A stretch of 64,000 nucleotides of DNA from Zoogloea sp041904905 (GTDB lineage: Bacteria; Pseudomonadota; Gammaproteobacteria; Burkholderiales; Rhodocyclaceae). Positions 8,618 to 17,145 of this stretch are shown here, one piece after another. The notes under the pieces are model-generated. The model saw only the letters and a list, made by a program, of their open reading frames with translations, was not told the DNA's origin and searched no databases. The stretch covers positions 62,001 through 126,000 of the forward strand of contig NZ_JAYRMI010000001.1 of the NCBI RefSeq assembly GCF_041904905.1. Direction: 5' to 3'. The translations under genes were made by a program, and so were the position numbers. The stretch's first letter is position 1. Every line of letters starts with the position of its first letter.

Positions 8618-9456
8618 CGCCGGGCGGTGGCGACCAGCACGGTGTAGTCGAGCAGGTAGCCGTCGCCGTCCAGGTGGCTGGCGAGGTCGTCGGCTACCGC
8701 GGCGCGCAGCTTGGCCTGCATGGCGTCGGGCAGGCGCGACAGGGATTCTGCCGCGCCGCCGGCCAGATCGAGGAAGGCCTGCCAGTAATCGTCGGCGTTG
8801 TCGAAGCGGCAGGCGAAGGTGTGCGGCGCGATGCTCACCTCGCCAAAGCCGGCCTCGCCCAGCAGCGGGGCGAGCACGTCGGCCTCGCCCAGCCGGAACA
8901 CCGGGGGGCGCGCCACCTTGGGCGGCGGCAGCAGGCGGGCGATGCAGTCCTGGGCGCGGGCGATGAGCGGCACGGCGTCCCGCGGGCCCCACACCGACAG
9001 CGCGATGCGCCCGCCCGGGCGGAGCACCCGATGGAGTTCGGCCAGCGCTCGGGCCGGGTCGGGAAAGATGAACAGCCCCAGGCCGATCAAGGCCACATCC
9101 ACGCTGCCGTCGGCGAAGGCCAGGTGTTCGGCGTCGCAGGCGGCGGCGAGGAGATCGGGCAGACCTTCGGCGGTGGCGCGTTGCTGGCCTTCGGCGAGCA
9201 TGTTCTCGGCGATGTCGCTGGCGAGCACCCAGCCGTCGGGCAGCACCCGGCGGGCGGCGTCGCGGGCGAGCAGGCCGGGGCCGGCGGCCAGATCGAGCAC
9301 TCGTTCGCCGGGCTGGAGGTGGGCGGCGTCGAGGAGCGCGGCCTGCAGGCTGGCACGCAGCGGGGCGCCGTCGGCGTAGCGGGCGGCGATGCGGTTGAAG
9401 CCGCTGCGCTCCAGGGCCTTGAAGCGGCGGGCGTCGAAGTTGTCGGGGGTGGTCAT
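8614..9456 (-). CDS. Class I SAM-dependent methyltransferase
   Basis: A 280-aa methyltransferase of the UbiE/Methyltransf_11 type. The SAM-binding motif I is RVLDLAAGPGLLARDAAR (about residue 55), followed by an acidic loop ASDIAENML, the ADGSVDVALIGLGLFIF post-motif and HRVLRPGGRIALSVWG. The substrate is unknown. It overlaps the downstream end of phrB (convergent) and is 4 bp coupled with the upstream YqiA-like gene on the same strand, so it probably belongs to a uppP-hydrolase-esterase-methyltransferase transcript. Confidence 0.88.
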   Translation of the reverse strand: MTTPDNFDARRFKALERSGFNRIAARYADGAPLRASLQAALLDAAHLQPGERVLDLAAGPGLLARDAARRVLPDGWVLASDIAENMLAEGQQRATAEGLPDLLAAACDAEHLAFADGSVDVALIGLGLFIFPDPARALAELHRVLRPGGRIALSVWGPRDAVPLIARAQDCIARLLPPPKVARPPVFRLGEADVLAPLLGEAGFGEVSIAPHTFACRFDNADDYWQAFLDLAGGAAESLSRLPDAMQAKLRAAVADDLASHLDGDGYLLDYTVLVATARR

Positions 9457-10028
9457 GGGGTGGGCAGTAGTCCGGCGTAGGCCAGAATCAGGTCAAGGTA
9501 GTTGTCCCATTGGGTGAAGCTGTGGTCGCCGCCGGGCAGCACCGTTTGCCGGGCGCCGGCGTAGCGGGCCACCGCGTGGCGGTAGTCGAGCACCTCGTCG
9601 CCGGTCTCGACCATCAGCCAGTAGCGCTCGGGCCGGGTGAGGGCGGGCGGCTCGATGGCGCGCAGCTGCGCCACGTGGTCGGCGGTGAAGTCGAAGGGCT
9701 CGCCGGTGTACATGTGCGTCTGGGTGCCAATGTAGGCCGTCAGCGACAGGGGCGCCAGCACCGCCGGGTTGACCAGCACGGCCTTGAGCCCGTGGCGCTC
9801 TGCGAGGCAGGTGGCGTAGTAGCCGCCCAGGCTGCTGCCGACCAGGGTGGGCGGGGTGCTGGAGCGGGCGATCCGGGCTTCGGCCAGGGCCATGGCCTCG
9901 TGGGCCGCGACGGGCAGCTGCCCGCCCCAGAAGGCGTCGCCCAGGCCAAGTCGATCCATACGCGCCTTGAGGCTGCGGGATTTCCAGCTTTGCGGGCCGG
10001 AGCGGAAGCCGTGGAGATAGATAATCAT
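9453..10028 (-). CDS. YqiA/YcfP family alpha/beta-fold esterase
   Basis: A 191-aa serine hydrolase-fold protein of the YqiA (UPF0227) family. It begins MIIYLHGFRSGPQSWKS (oxyanion-hole HGF), has the nucleophile elbow GSSLGGYYA near residue 65, the Asp candidate in ETGDEVLDY and the His in PGGDHSFTQW. E. coli YqiA hydrolyses short acyl esters; the physiological substrate is unknown. Four-base overlaps join it to the genes on both sides. Confidence 0.85.
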   Translation of the reverse strand: MIIYLHGFRSGPQSWKSRSLKARMDRLGLGDAFWGGQLPVAAHEAMALAEARIARSSTPPTLVGSSLGGYYATCLAERHGLKAVLVNPAVLAPLSLTAYIGTQTHMYTGEPFDFTADHVAQLRAIEPPALTRPERYWLMVETGDEVLDYRHAVARYAGARQTVLPGGDHSFTQWDNYLDLILAYAGLLPTP

Positions 10029-10963
10029 TTGCGTTCAAAGCGGTCGTCGGGCCGCAGCTGGGCGGCCAGGTCGGTGCGGAGCCAGGCGCGAGCGTCGGCG
10101 TCGCCGGCAAGGTGGGCGTGCCAGAAGGCGGTGCTGGCGGCGAGGAGCTGAGGGTGGAAGGCGGCGGGTTGGCGGCGGATGCGGAACAGGGCGCCTTCGG
10201 TGTCGCTGGCCTCGCCGGCAAAGTCGAGGTGGGTGCCGCCGGCGAAGACCAGCAGGTATTTTCCGCCGTCGGCGGGCATGTGGCGGTAGGGCAGCTCGCG
10301 GTTGGCGGCGGTGATGTCGGACAGGCCCATGCCGTCGTCCCGGCTGCCGGTGATGCCGAAGAAGGGCAGGTGGATCTGGCCGAAGCGGTGGTCGAGGCCG
10401 GGTGCGGTGTCGGCCTGACGGGCCGACGGGCTGAGGGCGAGCGCCGCGCGGATGCGGGGATCGCGGGGGTGGGGCGGCTGGTGGGGGCGTCGTTCGCCGG
10501 CCATCAGCTGCACCGTGACCGCGCCGAACGAGTGCCCGGCGAGGCCGATGGCGCTGGCGGCATTCACGGCGTCGGGCAGGTTGGCGTCGCGGCCGATGCG
10601 TTCGAGGAGGAAGCGGAAGTCGTCCACCCGCTGGGCGAGCGCCTCGGGGTTCATGGCCGTCTTGAGGGCGCTGCGCAGGGCGTGGGGGGAGTTGTTGCGG
10701 AGAATGGAGCAATCCGAGCCCGGGTGTTGCATCGCCAGCAACACATAACCGTGGCTGGCCCAGTGGGCGAGCCACGCGCGCGCGCCTTCGCGGGAGCCGC
10801 CCAGGCCGTGGGAGAACAGGATCAGCCCGCGGGGTGCGGGCGTGTCGGGCAGGTAGAGCTTGATCGGCAGGGTGCGCGCCCGCCGGGTGTCGTGCAGGTC
10901 GGCGTGGCGGGTGGCGACCCGCCACGGGCCGACGGCGGCGGGGTTGGTCAGTGGGCCGTCCAT
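10025..10963 (-). CDS. Alpha/beta hydrolase, dienelactone hydrolase-like
   Basis: A 312-aa alpha/beta hydrolase. The fold markers are GLILFSHGLGGSREGAR (oxyanion loop), nucleophile motif GLAGHSFGAVT, acid loop ITGSRDDGMG and catalytic His in AGGTHLDFAG. It resembles the predicted dienelactone hydrolase/platelet-activating-factor acetylhydrolase-like group. There is no signal peptide, so it should be cytoplasmic. The ATG at 10963 overlaps the end of uppP by 16 bp; the open frame continues far upstream, but that part is antisense-free overlap with uppP and not credible. Confidence 0.82.
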   Translation of the reverse strand: MDGPLTNPAAVGPWRVATRHADLHDTRRARTLPIKLYLPDTPAPRGLILFSHGLGGSREGARAWLAHWASHGYVLLAMQHPGSDCSILRNNSPHALRSALKTAMNPEALAQRVDDFRFLLERIGRDANLPDAVNAASAIGLAGHSFGAVTVQLMAGERRPHQPPHPRDPRIRAALALSPSARQADTAPGLDHRFGQIHLPFFGITGSRDDGMGLSDITAANRELPYRHMPADGGKYLLVFAGGTHLDFAGEASDTEGALFRIRRQPAAFHPQLLAASTAFWHAHLAGDADARAWLRTDLAAQLRPDDRFERK

Positions 10964-11772
10964 TCCACGAGGCCGAAGTGCCAGGTGGCGAGCACGACGA
11001 TGCCGAAGGCGATGCGATACCAGGCGAAGGGCACGAAGTCGTGGCTGGAGATGTAGCGCAGCAGCCAGCGCACGCACAGGAAGGCGGAGACGAAGGCGGA
11101 GATGAAGCCGACGATCCACATGCCCAGGTCGTCGGCGTTGAGGAGCGCGCGCTCTTTGTACACCTGATAGACCGTGGCGACGCCCAGGGTGGGGATGGCC
11201 AGGAAGAACGAGAACTCGGTGGCGGCCTTGCGGGACAGGCCGAACAGCATGCCGCCGATGATGGTCGAGCCCGAGCGGGAGGTGCCGGGAATCAGCGCGA
11301 AGGCCTGGGCGATGCCCATCTTGACGGCGTCGAGGGGGGTCATCTCGTCCACGGTTTCGACGCGCACGCGGTGGTTCTTGCGCTCGGCCCACAGGATGAC
11401 GAAGGCGCCCACGATGAAGGCGGTGGCCACCGGGAGGGGGGCGAACAGGTGGGCCTTGATGGCCTTGCCGAAGGCGAGGCCCAGCACCGCCAGGGGCAGG
11501 AAGGCGATGAACAGGTTGAGCACCAGCCGGTTGGCTTCGCGCACCTTGCCCAGGCCGGCGAAGGTGGCGGCGAGCCGGGCCCGGTATTCCCACACCACGG
11601 CGAGGATCGCCCCGGACTGGATGACGATCTCGAAGAGCTTGCCCCGGTCGTCGTTGAAGTTCAGCAGATCGCCGGCGAGGATCAGGTGGCCGGTGCTGGA
11701 GATCGGCAGGAATTCGGTCAGACCTTCGACCACGCCGAGAATCAGCGCCTTGAGGAGCAGGATGATGTCCAT
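10948..11772 (-). CDS. uppP: Undecaprenyl-diphosphatase UppP (BacA)
   Basis: Integral membrane enzyme that removes a phosphate from undecaprenyl diphosphate to recycle the lipid carrier of peptidoglycan and other envelope polymers; it confers low-level bacitracin resistance. The 274-aa product has the conserved GLTEFLPISSTGHLIL segment near the start and the GTSRSGSTIIGGM catalytic segment around residue 170, with about eight hydrophobic helices. ATG 11772 begins MDIILLLKALILG as in the family; an upstream in-frame ATG at 11796 lies just downstream of a TATAAT and is less likely. Confidence 0.95.
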   Translation of the reverse strand: MDIILLLKALILGVVEGLTEFLPISSTGHLILAGDLLNFNDDRGKLFEIVIQSGAILAVVWEYRARLAATFAGLGKVREANRLVLNLFIAFLPLAVLGLAFGKAIKAHLFAPLPVATAFIVGAFVILWAERKNHRVRVETVDEMTPLDAVKMGIAQAFALIPGTSRSGSTIIGGMLFGLSRKAATEFSFFLAIPTLGVATVYQVYKERALLNADDLGMWIVGFISAFVSAFLCVRWLLRYISSHDFVPFAWYRIAFGIVVLATWHFGLVEWTAH

Positions 11773-11807
11773 GGAACGATAGCGTTTGCGGTGCAAAAAG
11801 AGGCCGC

Positions 11808-11813
11808 ATTATA
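11808..11813 (-). promoter_or_regulatory. Probable -10 box for uppP
   Basis: A perfect TATAAT on the minus strand lies 35 bp before the chosen uppP start. No good -35 hexamer is visible at 16-18 bp, so only the -10 element is called. Confidence 0.4.
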
Positions 11814-11929
11814 GCCTTCGAATATTTCAGCGCCCGCGGCCGGGGTGTGAATCCTTCACGAATGGGTGTTCAAGACCGTGCGCGCGGCGCCGTTAGATTC
11901 CGGACAACTATCATTTCGACCTCCGCCCG

Positions 11930-13153
11930 ATGCTCAAGAAGATCCCGGTGGCCCGGCTCCGGCCAGGCATGTTCATTCACGAATTCTGTGGCGACTGGAT
12001 GTCCCATCCGTTCTGGCGGTCGCGTTTCCTGCTCGAAGCCGAGGCGGACCTGCGGCGTATCGTCGAGTCGGGGATCGCCCACGTCTACATCGACACCGGG
12101 CGGGGGCTGGACGACCAGGATGCGGTGCCCGCCGTCGAGGTGCAGGCGGCGCTGGAAGACGAGATCCGCGCGGCGATGGCGACGGCCGACGATGCGCCGG
12201 TGAGGGCGTCGGTGCAGGAGGAGATGCAGCGCGCCCGCAAGGTGCACGACCAGGCCCACAAGGTGGTGCGCTCGATGATGAGCGACGTGCGCCTGGGGCG
12301 GGCGGTGTCGCTGGACGATGCCGAGCCGGTGGTCGAGGCGATCACCGGCTCGGTGCTGCGCAACGGCGGCGCGCTGATGGGGCTGATCGGCATCAAGAAC
12401 AAGGACGACTACACCTTCCTGCACTCGGTGAGCGTGTGCACGCTGATGATCGCCTTCGGCCGCTCGCTCGGGCTGGAGGGCGACGCGCTGCGGCAGGGGG
12501 GTATCGGCGGGCTGCTCCACGACATCGGCAAGATGAAGGTGCCGGACGCGGTGCTCAACAAGCCCGGCCGGCTGACGGAGGAGGAGTTCGAGCTCATCAA
12601 GCGTCACCCGGGCGACGGTCACGCGGTGTTGATGCAGACCGAGGGGATCGGCCCGGTGCCGCTGGACATCACCCGCCACCACCACGAGCGGCTGGACGGC
12701 AGCGGCTACCCGGATCGGCTGGCCGGTGAGGCGATCTCGACGATGGCCCGGATGGCGGCCATCGTGGATGTGTACGACGCCATCACCGCCGACCGCTGCT
12801 ACCACAAGGGGATGCCGGCCGCCGAGGCGCTGCGCAAGATGTGGGAGTGGAGTGCCGCCCATTTCGACCAGAAGCTGCTCCAGGCCTTCATGCGCTGCGT
12901 GGGGATCTACCCGGTGGGCAGCCTGGTGCGGCTCGAATCCGGGCGGCTCGGGGTGGTGATCGAGCAGAACGAATCGAACCTGCTCACGCCGCGCCTGCGG
13001 GTGTTCTTCAGCGCCCGCTCGAACGGCTACATCAAGCCGGAGGTGGTGGACCTGGGGCGGCGGATGGGCCACGGCGGCGGCGACCGCATCGTGTCGGCCG
13101 AGGCGCCGGAGCGCTGGGGCGTCGACCCCGGGCGCTTTCTGCTGGTGGCCTGA
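11930..13153 (+). CDS. HD-GYP domain c-di-GMP phosphodiesterase with DUF3391
   Basis: Predicted to hydrolyse cyclic di-GMP. The 407-aa protein has an N-terminal DUF3391 region (about 1-130, KKIPVARLRPGMFIHEF) and an HD-GYP domain (about 140-330) with intact HDIGK, HHHERLDGSGYP and DVYDAITADR motifs. A short C-terminal beta-rich tail (YPVGSLVRLESGRLGVV) is typical of this subfamily. No membrane helices are present. It could counterbalance the diguanylate cyclase at 2151-3185. It is divergent from uppP. Confidence 0.93.
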   Translation: MLKKIPVARLRPGMFIHEFCGDWMSHPFWRSRFLLEAEADLRRIVESGIAHVYIDTGRGLDDQDAVPAVEVQAALEDEIRAAMATADDAPVRASVQEEMQRARKVHDQAHKVVRSMMSDVRLGRAVSLDDAEPVVEAITGSVLRNGGALMGLIGIKNKDDYTFLHSVSVCTLMIAFGRSLGLEGDALRQGGIGGLLHDIGKMKVPDAVLNKPGRLTEEEFELIKRHPGDGHAVLMQTEGIGPVPLDITRHHHERLDGSGYPDRLAGEAISTMARMAAIVDVYDAITADRCYHKGMPAAEALRKMWEWSAAHFDQKLLQAFMRCVGIYPVGSLVRLESGRLGVVIEQNESNLLTPRLRVFFSARSNGYIKPEVVDLGRRMGHGGGDRIVSAEAPERWGVDPGRFLLVA

Positions 13154-13390
13154 TCAGCCGTGACGCAGGCGGGCGTCGAGGGTATCCACCACCGCGCTCC
13201 AGTCGGCGTCTTCGGCCAGCTCGGCGCGCAGGAAGGCGGCCTGGGCCGGCGTCCAGAACGGCGCGTCGGCCAGCCGCAGTGCTGCGGGCAGGGGTGCGTG
13301 GGCGGCGATGAAGGCATCGATCGAGGCGCTGTCGTCGGGCAGGCCCAGCTGGGCGAAGAGTTGTTTCATCGAGTGGGTCTGGGCTTCCAT
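13154..13390 (-). CDS. DUF2789 family small protein
   Basis: A 78-aa protein of the DUF2789 family, function unknown. The conserved run is MKQLFAQLGLPDDSASIDAF followed by HAPLPAALRLADAPFWTPAQAAF. The ATG at 13390 has AAGGAG upstream; a longer frame to 13474 lacks such a site. The gene abuts the convergent HD-GYP gene with no space between the two stops and is divergent from the DedA gene. Confidence 0.85.
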   Translation of the reverse strand: MEAQTHSMKQLFAQLGLPDDSASIDAFIAAHAPLPAALRLADAPFWTPAQAAFLRAELAEDADWSAVVDTLDARLRHG

Positions 13391-13539
13391 CGCGGGGCTC
13401 CTTGAGTTGGCCCGGCGCGCGCTGTAAGGGCGTGCCGGCGTGGGCGGGCTGGTGTATTTTGCGGATACGGACACCTCGTTTGTCGCACCCGGGGCACGAT
13501 AAGTTTCCGTGCCCCGGATCGGCCCGCTTTCGATACGCC

Positions 13540-14097
13540 ATGAACCTCAGCGATCTCGTTGCCCAATACGGCTACCCGGCGGTGGCCGTCGGGTGCGTCC
13601 TCGAAGGGGAGACGGTGCTCCTCATCGCCGGCTACGCCGCCCATCGCGGCTTGCTCGGGCTGCCCGGGGTGCTGGCGGTGGCGCTGGTGTCGAGCTTCCT
13701 GGGTGACCAGTTCTGGTTCTGGCTGGGGCGGCGGCATGGGGGCGCGCTGGTGGAACGCTTCGCCTCGATCCGGCGGCGCATCCCGCGGGTGCAGGCGATG
13801 ATCCGGGCGCATCGGGACGCGCTGGTGCTCGGGGTGCGGTTCATGGTGGGCGTGCGGGTCGCCGGCCCGGTGTTGATGGGCTGGAGCGGGGTGCCGGCGT
13901 CGCGCTTCCTGGTGCTGAACCTGCTCGGGGCGGGCCTCTGGGCCGGTGCGGTGGGCGGCGCGGGTTACGCCTTCGGCGAGGTGCTCGAGCGGCTGCTGCC
14001 GGCGCTCCGGGAGGTGGAGGAGGGCGTCCTGGGGGGGCTCGCGGTCGGTGCCGTGGGCCTTCATCTGCTGCGGCGCTGGCGCAATCGCGCTAGCTGA
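13540..14097 (+). CDS. DedA family membrane protein
   Basis: A 185-aa inner-membrane protein of the DedA/SNARE-associated (VTT) family, members of which support membrane homeostasis and lipid carrier flipping. Visible signatures are the EGE of VGCVLEGETVLLIAGYAA, FLGDQFWFWLGRRHGG and the basic motif near RFMVGVRVAGPVLMGWS. There are about five hydrophobic segments. The ATG at 13540 is the first Met of the conserved domain. The exact substrate is unknown. Confidence 0.88.
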   Translation: MNLSDLVAQYGYPAVAVGCVLEGETVLLIAGYAAHRGLLGLPGVLAVALVSSFLGDQFWFWLGRRHGGALVERFASIRRRIPRVQAMIRAHRDALVLGVRFMVGVRVAGPVLMGWSGVPASRFLVLNLLGAGLWAGAVGGAGYAFGEVLERLLPALREVEEGVLGGLAVGAVGLHLLRRWRNRAS

Positions 14098-14147
14098 CCC
14101 GGGCGCTCATCCTGTATATTAGAGAATTCTGATTTTAGGAGAGGCTC

Positions 14148-14723
14148 ATGTTCCGTCGTTCGTTCGTTGTTGCTTCGACCCTGGCCGCCCTCGCCGGCGC
14201 CGTGCAGGCTCAGGATCTGGACGCCCTCAAGGCCGATACCCGCAAGAATGCCCTGCCGGTGCTGCCCAAGGTGGTGGCGATGATGCAGGAGACCGTGGCC
14301 GAGAAGGGCCCCATCGAGGCGATCCCGGTCTGCAAGGAAAAGGCCCCGCAGCTGCTCAAGGAGCAATCCGCCAAGACCGGCTGGGAGATGCGCCGGGTGA
14401 GCCTGCGCACCCGCAACCCCGAGCGCGGTACGCCCGACGTGTGGGAGGCCCGCCAGCTCGCCGACTTCAACATCCGCGCCGCAAACGGCGAGAAGATCGA
14501 GACCCTGGAGACCGGCGAGGTCGTCACCGAGAACGGCAAGCAAGTCTATCGCTACATCCGGGCGGTGCCGGTGGGCGATGTGTGCCTCAAGTGCCACGGC
14601 GCGCCCGACAAGATCGATGCCAGCCTGAAGAGCCAGCTGGCCAAGAGCTACCCCCACGACACGGCCTTCGGTTACGAGAAGGGCCAGATCCGCGGCGGCC
14701 TGACGGTGAAGCGCCCGCTGTGA
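14148..14723 (+). CDS. Periplasmic c-type haem protein (DUF3365/Tll0287-like)
   Basis: A 191-aa exported protein with a clear signal peptide (cleavage likely after AGAVQA, residue 22) and a single haem c attachment motif CLKCH near residue 147. The rest matches the DUF3365 family (PAS-like haem sensor/Tll0287-like fold), for example RVSLRTRNPERGTPDVWE. A purine-rich AGGAGAGG precedes the ATG. It is followed 85 bp later by a cytochrome c' gene on the same strand, so it is probably part of an electron-transfer or redox/NO-sensing group. Confidence 0.85.
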   Translation: MFRRSFVVASTLAALAGAVQAQDLDALKADTRKNALPVLPKVVAMMQETVAEKGPIEAIPVCKEKAPQLLKEQSAKTGWEMRRVSLRTRNPERGTPDVWEARQLADFNIRAANGEKIETLETGEVVTENGKQVYRYIRAVPVGDVCLKCHGAPDKIDASLKSQLAKSYPHDTAFGYEKGQIRGGLTVKRPL

Positions 14724-14808
14724 GCCCCGACCGGTGCGGATGATCGCAGCCTCGTTGTGGAATAATCGCCCGACCCCACCCACCTCAACCCAGAAAGGGA
14801 GTTGCCAG

Positions 14809-15276
14809 ATGAAGATCGACAAACTGGTGTTTGCCGTCGTTGCCATGGGCCTTGCCGCGGGCGCCAGCGCCCAGCTCAAGCCCGAAGACCAGATCAAGTA
14901 CCGCAAGGCCGGTTACAGCTTCATGTCGTGGAACATGGGCAAGATCAAGGCCCAGACCATCGATAGCCCGGGCAGCTTCAACAAGGATCAGGTGGCCGGC
15001 GCCGCCAGCGCCATCGCGGCCATCGCCAATTCGGGCATGGGCGCGCTGTACGGGCCGGGCACCGACAAGGACGTGGGCAGCCAGAAGACCCGCGTCAAGC
15101 CGGAGTTCTTCCAGCAGCAGGACGAGGTGCGCAAGCTGGCCGTTGCTTTCGTCAAGGAGGCCAACGAGCTGCAGAAGGTGGCCGCCACCGGCGACGCCGC
15201 GGCGATCAAGGCCCAGTTCGGCAAGACCGGCGAATCCTGCAAGGCCTGTCACGACAAGTTCCGCAAGGACGAGTAA
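14809..15276 (+). CDS. Cytochrome c' (class II cytochrome c)
   Basis: A 155-aa periplasmic four-helix-bundle haem protein. The signal peptide ends at GASA (residue 20), the mature protein starts QLKPEDQIKYRKAGYSFMSW as in class II cytochromes, and the C-terminal CKACHDKFRKDE carries the haem c motif. Cytochromes c' bind NO and CO and are thought to protect against nitrosative stress. The ATG at 14809 follows GAAAGGGAG; an upstream in-frame ATG at 14734 would bury the signal peptide. A terminator follows. Confidence 0.93.
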   Translation: MKIDKLVFAVVAMGLAAGASAQLKPEDQIKYRKAGYSFMSWNMGKIKAQTIDSPGSFNKDQVAGAASAIAAIANSGMGALYGPGTDKDVGSQKTRVKPEFFQQQDEVRKLAVAFVKEANELQKVAATGDAAAIKAQFGKTGESCKACHDKFRKDE

Positions 15277-15302
15277 GCGCTTTCCGCATGCCGGAAAGCA
15301 GA

Positions 15303-15334
15303 AGGGGCAGCTTGCGGGCTGCCCCTTTTTGTTG
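15303..15334 (+). terminator. Rho-independent terminator after cytochrome c' gene
   Basis: AAGGGGCAG, a CTTGCGGG loop region, and CTGCCCCTTTTTG form a GC stem with a T-run about 27 bp after the cytochrome c' stop. It abuts the stop of the convergent cytochrome b561 gene and may serve both. Confidence 0.85.
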
Positions 15335-16027
15335 TCACCAGGCCGGCGCCGCAGCGGGGGTGGGCGGCGGCGGAGGCGGCTGCCAGGCGCCGCTGGCGAG
15401 CCAGGCGGTGCCAAGCCCGATGGCGAGCGCGAAGAACAGCGCCAGCGGCCCGCCACCGGTGGGGTCGCGCACGGGCACGTCGCTCTCGACGCGCTTGTGG
15501 CCGGTGAGCATCGGCCCGACCAGGGATTCCTTCTTTACCCGGGTGTAGAACGCGATGGCCGCCAGATGCAGCGCCACCAGCAGGCCCACCAGCCAGAAGC
15601 CCTTGCGGTGCAGCCCGGTGAGCCAGTCGCTGGTCTCCTTCGACACCAGGTTGTAAAGCGGCCCCTGGAAGGCGATGTCGTCGTTGCCGAACAGCCCGCC
15701 GGCGGTCTGCAGGCCGATGACGCCGATCAGCCCCAGCACCGACAGGGCGCCCAGGGGGTTGTGACCCAGGCCGTGCCAGCCACCCCGCAGGTAGGCGCGG
15801 ATCGCCCCGGGGCCGCGCACGAAGCTGGCGAAGCGGGCGTGGGTCGAGCCCACCAGCCCCCACGCCAGGCGAAAGCCGACGAGGCCGGCGATCAGGATGC
15901 CGATCCGCCCGTGCCACACCATCAGGTTGCCGCCGATCTGCCCGCTCACCACCGCGCCGGCCACGGCCGCTGCCAGCAGCCAGTGGAACACCCGCAGGGG
16001 CAGATCCCAGACGCGAACGCTTCTCAT
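15335..16027 (-). CDS. Cytochrome b561-type membrane protein
   Basis: A 230-aa di-haem b membrane protein of the cytochrome b561/Ni-Fe hydrogenase b-type family. It starts RSVRVWDLPLRVFHWLLAAA, which places a candidate haem-ligand His in helix 1, with further His in MVWHGRIGI, LTGLHRKGFW and LVALHLAAIAFY. A proline-rich tail ends the protein. Such proteins pass electrons between quinol and periplasmic cytochromes; the neighbouring cytochrome c' is the obvious candidate partner but the genes are convergent. ATG 16027 is chosen because GGAG lies upstream; an in-frame ATG also exists at 16045. Confidence 0.88.
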   Translation of the reverse strand: MRSVRVWDLPLRVFHWLLAAAVAGAVVSGQIGGNLMVWHGRIGILIAGLVGFRLAWGLVGSTHARFASFVRGPGAIRAYLRGGWHGLGHNPLGALSVLGLIGVIGLQTAGGLFGNDDIAFQGPLYNLVSKETSDWLTGLHRKGFWLVGLLVALHLAAIAFYTRVKKESLVGPMLTGHKRVESDVPVRDPTGGGPLALFFALAIGLGTAWLASGAWQPPPPPPTPAAAPAW

Positions 16028-16133
16028 GCTTCGATCTCCAGCCATTCGACAGGCCGGATTCTGACACGGACGAGCCCGTACCGGCTCCGCCTTCCGTATC
16101 ATGTGCGCGATGCATAACTTCTGGAGTCTCGCC

Positions 16134-16475
16134 TTGAAGAAGCTGTTCTGCCTTGCGCTGCTTGCCGGCGCCACCGTGTCCGCCCAGGCCTGCGGCCCCT
16201 ATCGCGATAGCTGGGGCGGGAGCGACAAAGCCGCCCATTTTGGTGTCTCCGCCGCGCTGGGGGTGGGCGCCTCGCGCCTGAGCGACGACACGGCCACGGC
16301 GGTGGGGCTGGCGCTGATCCCCGGTCTGGCCAAGGAGCTGTACGACGCGGGCCAGGACTGCAACCGTTTCTCCTGGCGGGACATGGCCTGGAACGCGGCC
16401 GGCGCCTACGTGGGCGTGCGCACCGGCAACTGGCTGCTGGGCCCGACCGGGGTGCGCTACGTGAAGGCTTTCTGA
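16134..16475 (+). CDS. YfiM-like exported protein
   Basis: A small protein with a signal peptide followed by WGGSDKAAHFGVSAALG, LIPGLAKELYDA and FSWRDMAWNAAGAYVG, the pattern of the YfiM family, whose function is unknown. I prefer the TTG at 16134, which has GGAG seven bases upstream and gives a standard KK signal peptide ending AQA before Cys (113 aa). ATG codons at 16110 and 16101 have no ribosome-binding site. The AQAC sequence is a poor lipobox, so lipoprotein status is unclear. The response-regulator gene starts 4 bp after the stop. Confidence 0.75.
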   Translation: MKKLFCLALLAGATVSAQACGPYRDSWGGSDKAAHFGVSAALGVGASRLSDDTATAVGLALIPGLAKELYDAGQDCNRFSWRDMAWNAAGAYVGVRTGNWLLGPTGVRYVKAF

Positions 16476-16479
16476 AGCG

Positions 16480-17145
16480 ATGCGCCTCCTGCTCGTGGAG
16501 GACGATCGCCTGCTGGGCGACGGGGTCAAGGCCGGCCTCGCCGCGGCGGGTTTCGCCGTGGACTGGGTGCGGGACGGCGAGGCGGCGCTGGCGGCGGCGA
16601 TGGCCGAGCGCTTCGCGGCCATCGTCCTCGACCTGGGGCTGCCGCGGCGGGACGGCCTGTCGGTGCTGGCGGCGCTGCGCGGCGCAGGCAGCCAGGTGCC
16701 GGTGCTGGTGTTGACGGCGCGGGATCAGGTGGCCGACAAGGTGCGCTGCCTCGACCTGGGGGCCGACGATTATCTGGTCAAGCCCTTCGACCTGGACGAG
16801 CTGGCGGCCCGCCTGCGGGCGCTGCTGCGGCGGGCCCACGGCCGGGCCGAGGCGAGTCTGCGTCACGGCGAGCTGGTGCTCGACCCGGCCGCGCGCAGCG
16901 TGACGCTGCGGGGCGAGCCGGTGGTGCTCACCGGCCGGGAGTTCGACCTGCTCCAGATGCTCCTCGAGGCGGCGGGCCGGGTGCTCACCCGGCGGGTGCT
17001 GGAGGAGCAGCTCTACGCCTGGGGCGAGGCGGTGGGGAGCAACGCGCTGGAGGTTCACATCCACCACCTGCGCAAGAAGCTCGGGGCCGAGCTGATCCGC
17101 ACCGTGCGCGGGGTGGGCTATCTGGTGGATGAGGCACCCCGGTGA
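16480..17145 (+). CDS. OmpR-family response regulator
   Basis: A 221-aa two-component response regulator. The receiver domain (1-115) has acidic pocket EDD at 7-9, phospho-acceptor Asp51 in IVLDLGLP, and Lys in LVKPF. The winged-helix DNA-binding domain follows with GEPVVLTGREFDLLQMLLE and VHIHHLRKKLGAELIRTVRG. It is closest in appearance to the QseB/TctD/PmrA group. Its stop overlaps the GTG of the histidine kinase gene by 4 bp, so the two form a two-component system, probably co-transcribed with the efflux genes that follow. Confidence 0.94.
   Translation: MRLLLVEDDRLLGDGVKAGLAAAGFAVDWVRDGEAALAAAMAERFAAIVLDLGLPRRDGLSVLAALRGAGSQVPVLVLTARDQVADKVRCLDLGADDYLVKPFDLDELAARLRALLRRAHGRAEASLRHGELVLDPAARSVTLRGEPVVLTGREFDLLQMLLEAAGRVLTRRVLEEQLYAWGEAVGSNALEVHIHHLRKKLGAELIRTVRGVGYLVDEAPR

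Noticed and set aside
16110..16475. ATG 16110 or 16101 as start of the YfiM-like gene
   Set aside because: Neither has a ribosome-binding site, and both bury the signal peptide; TTG 16134 has GGAG at seven bases.
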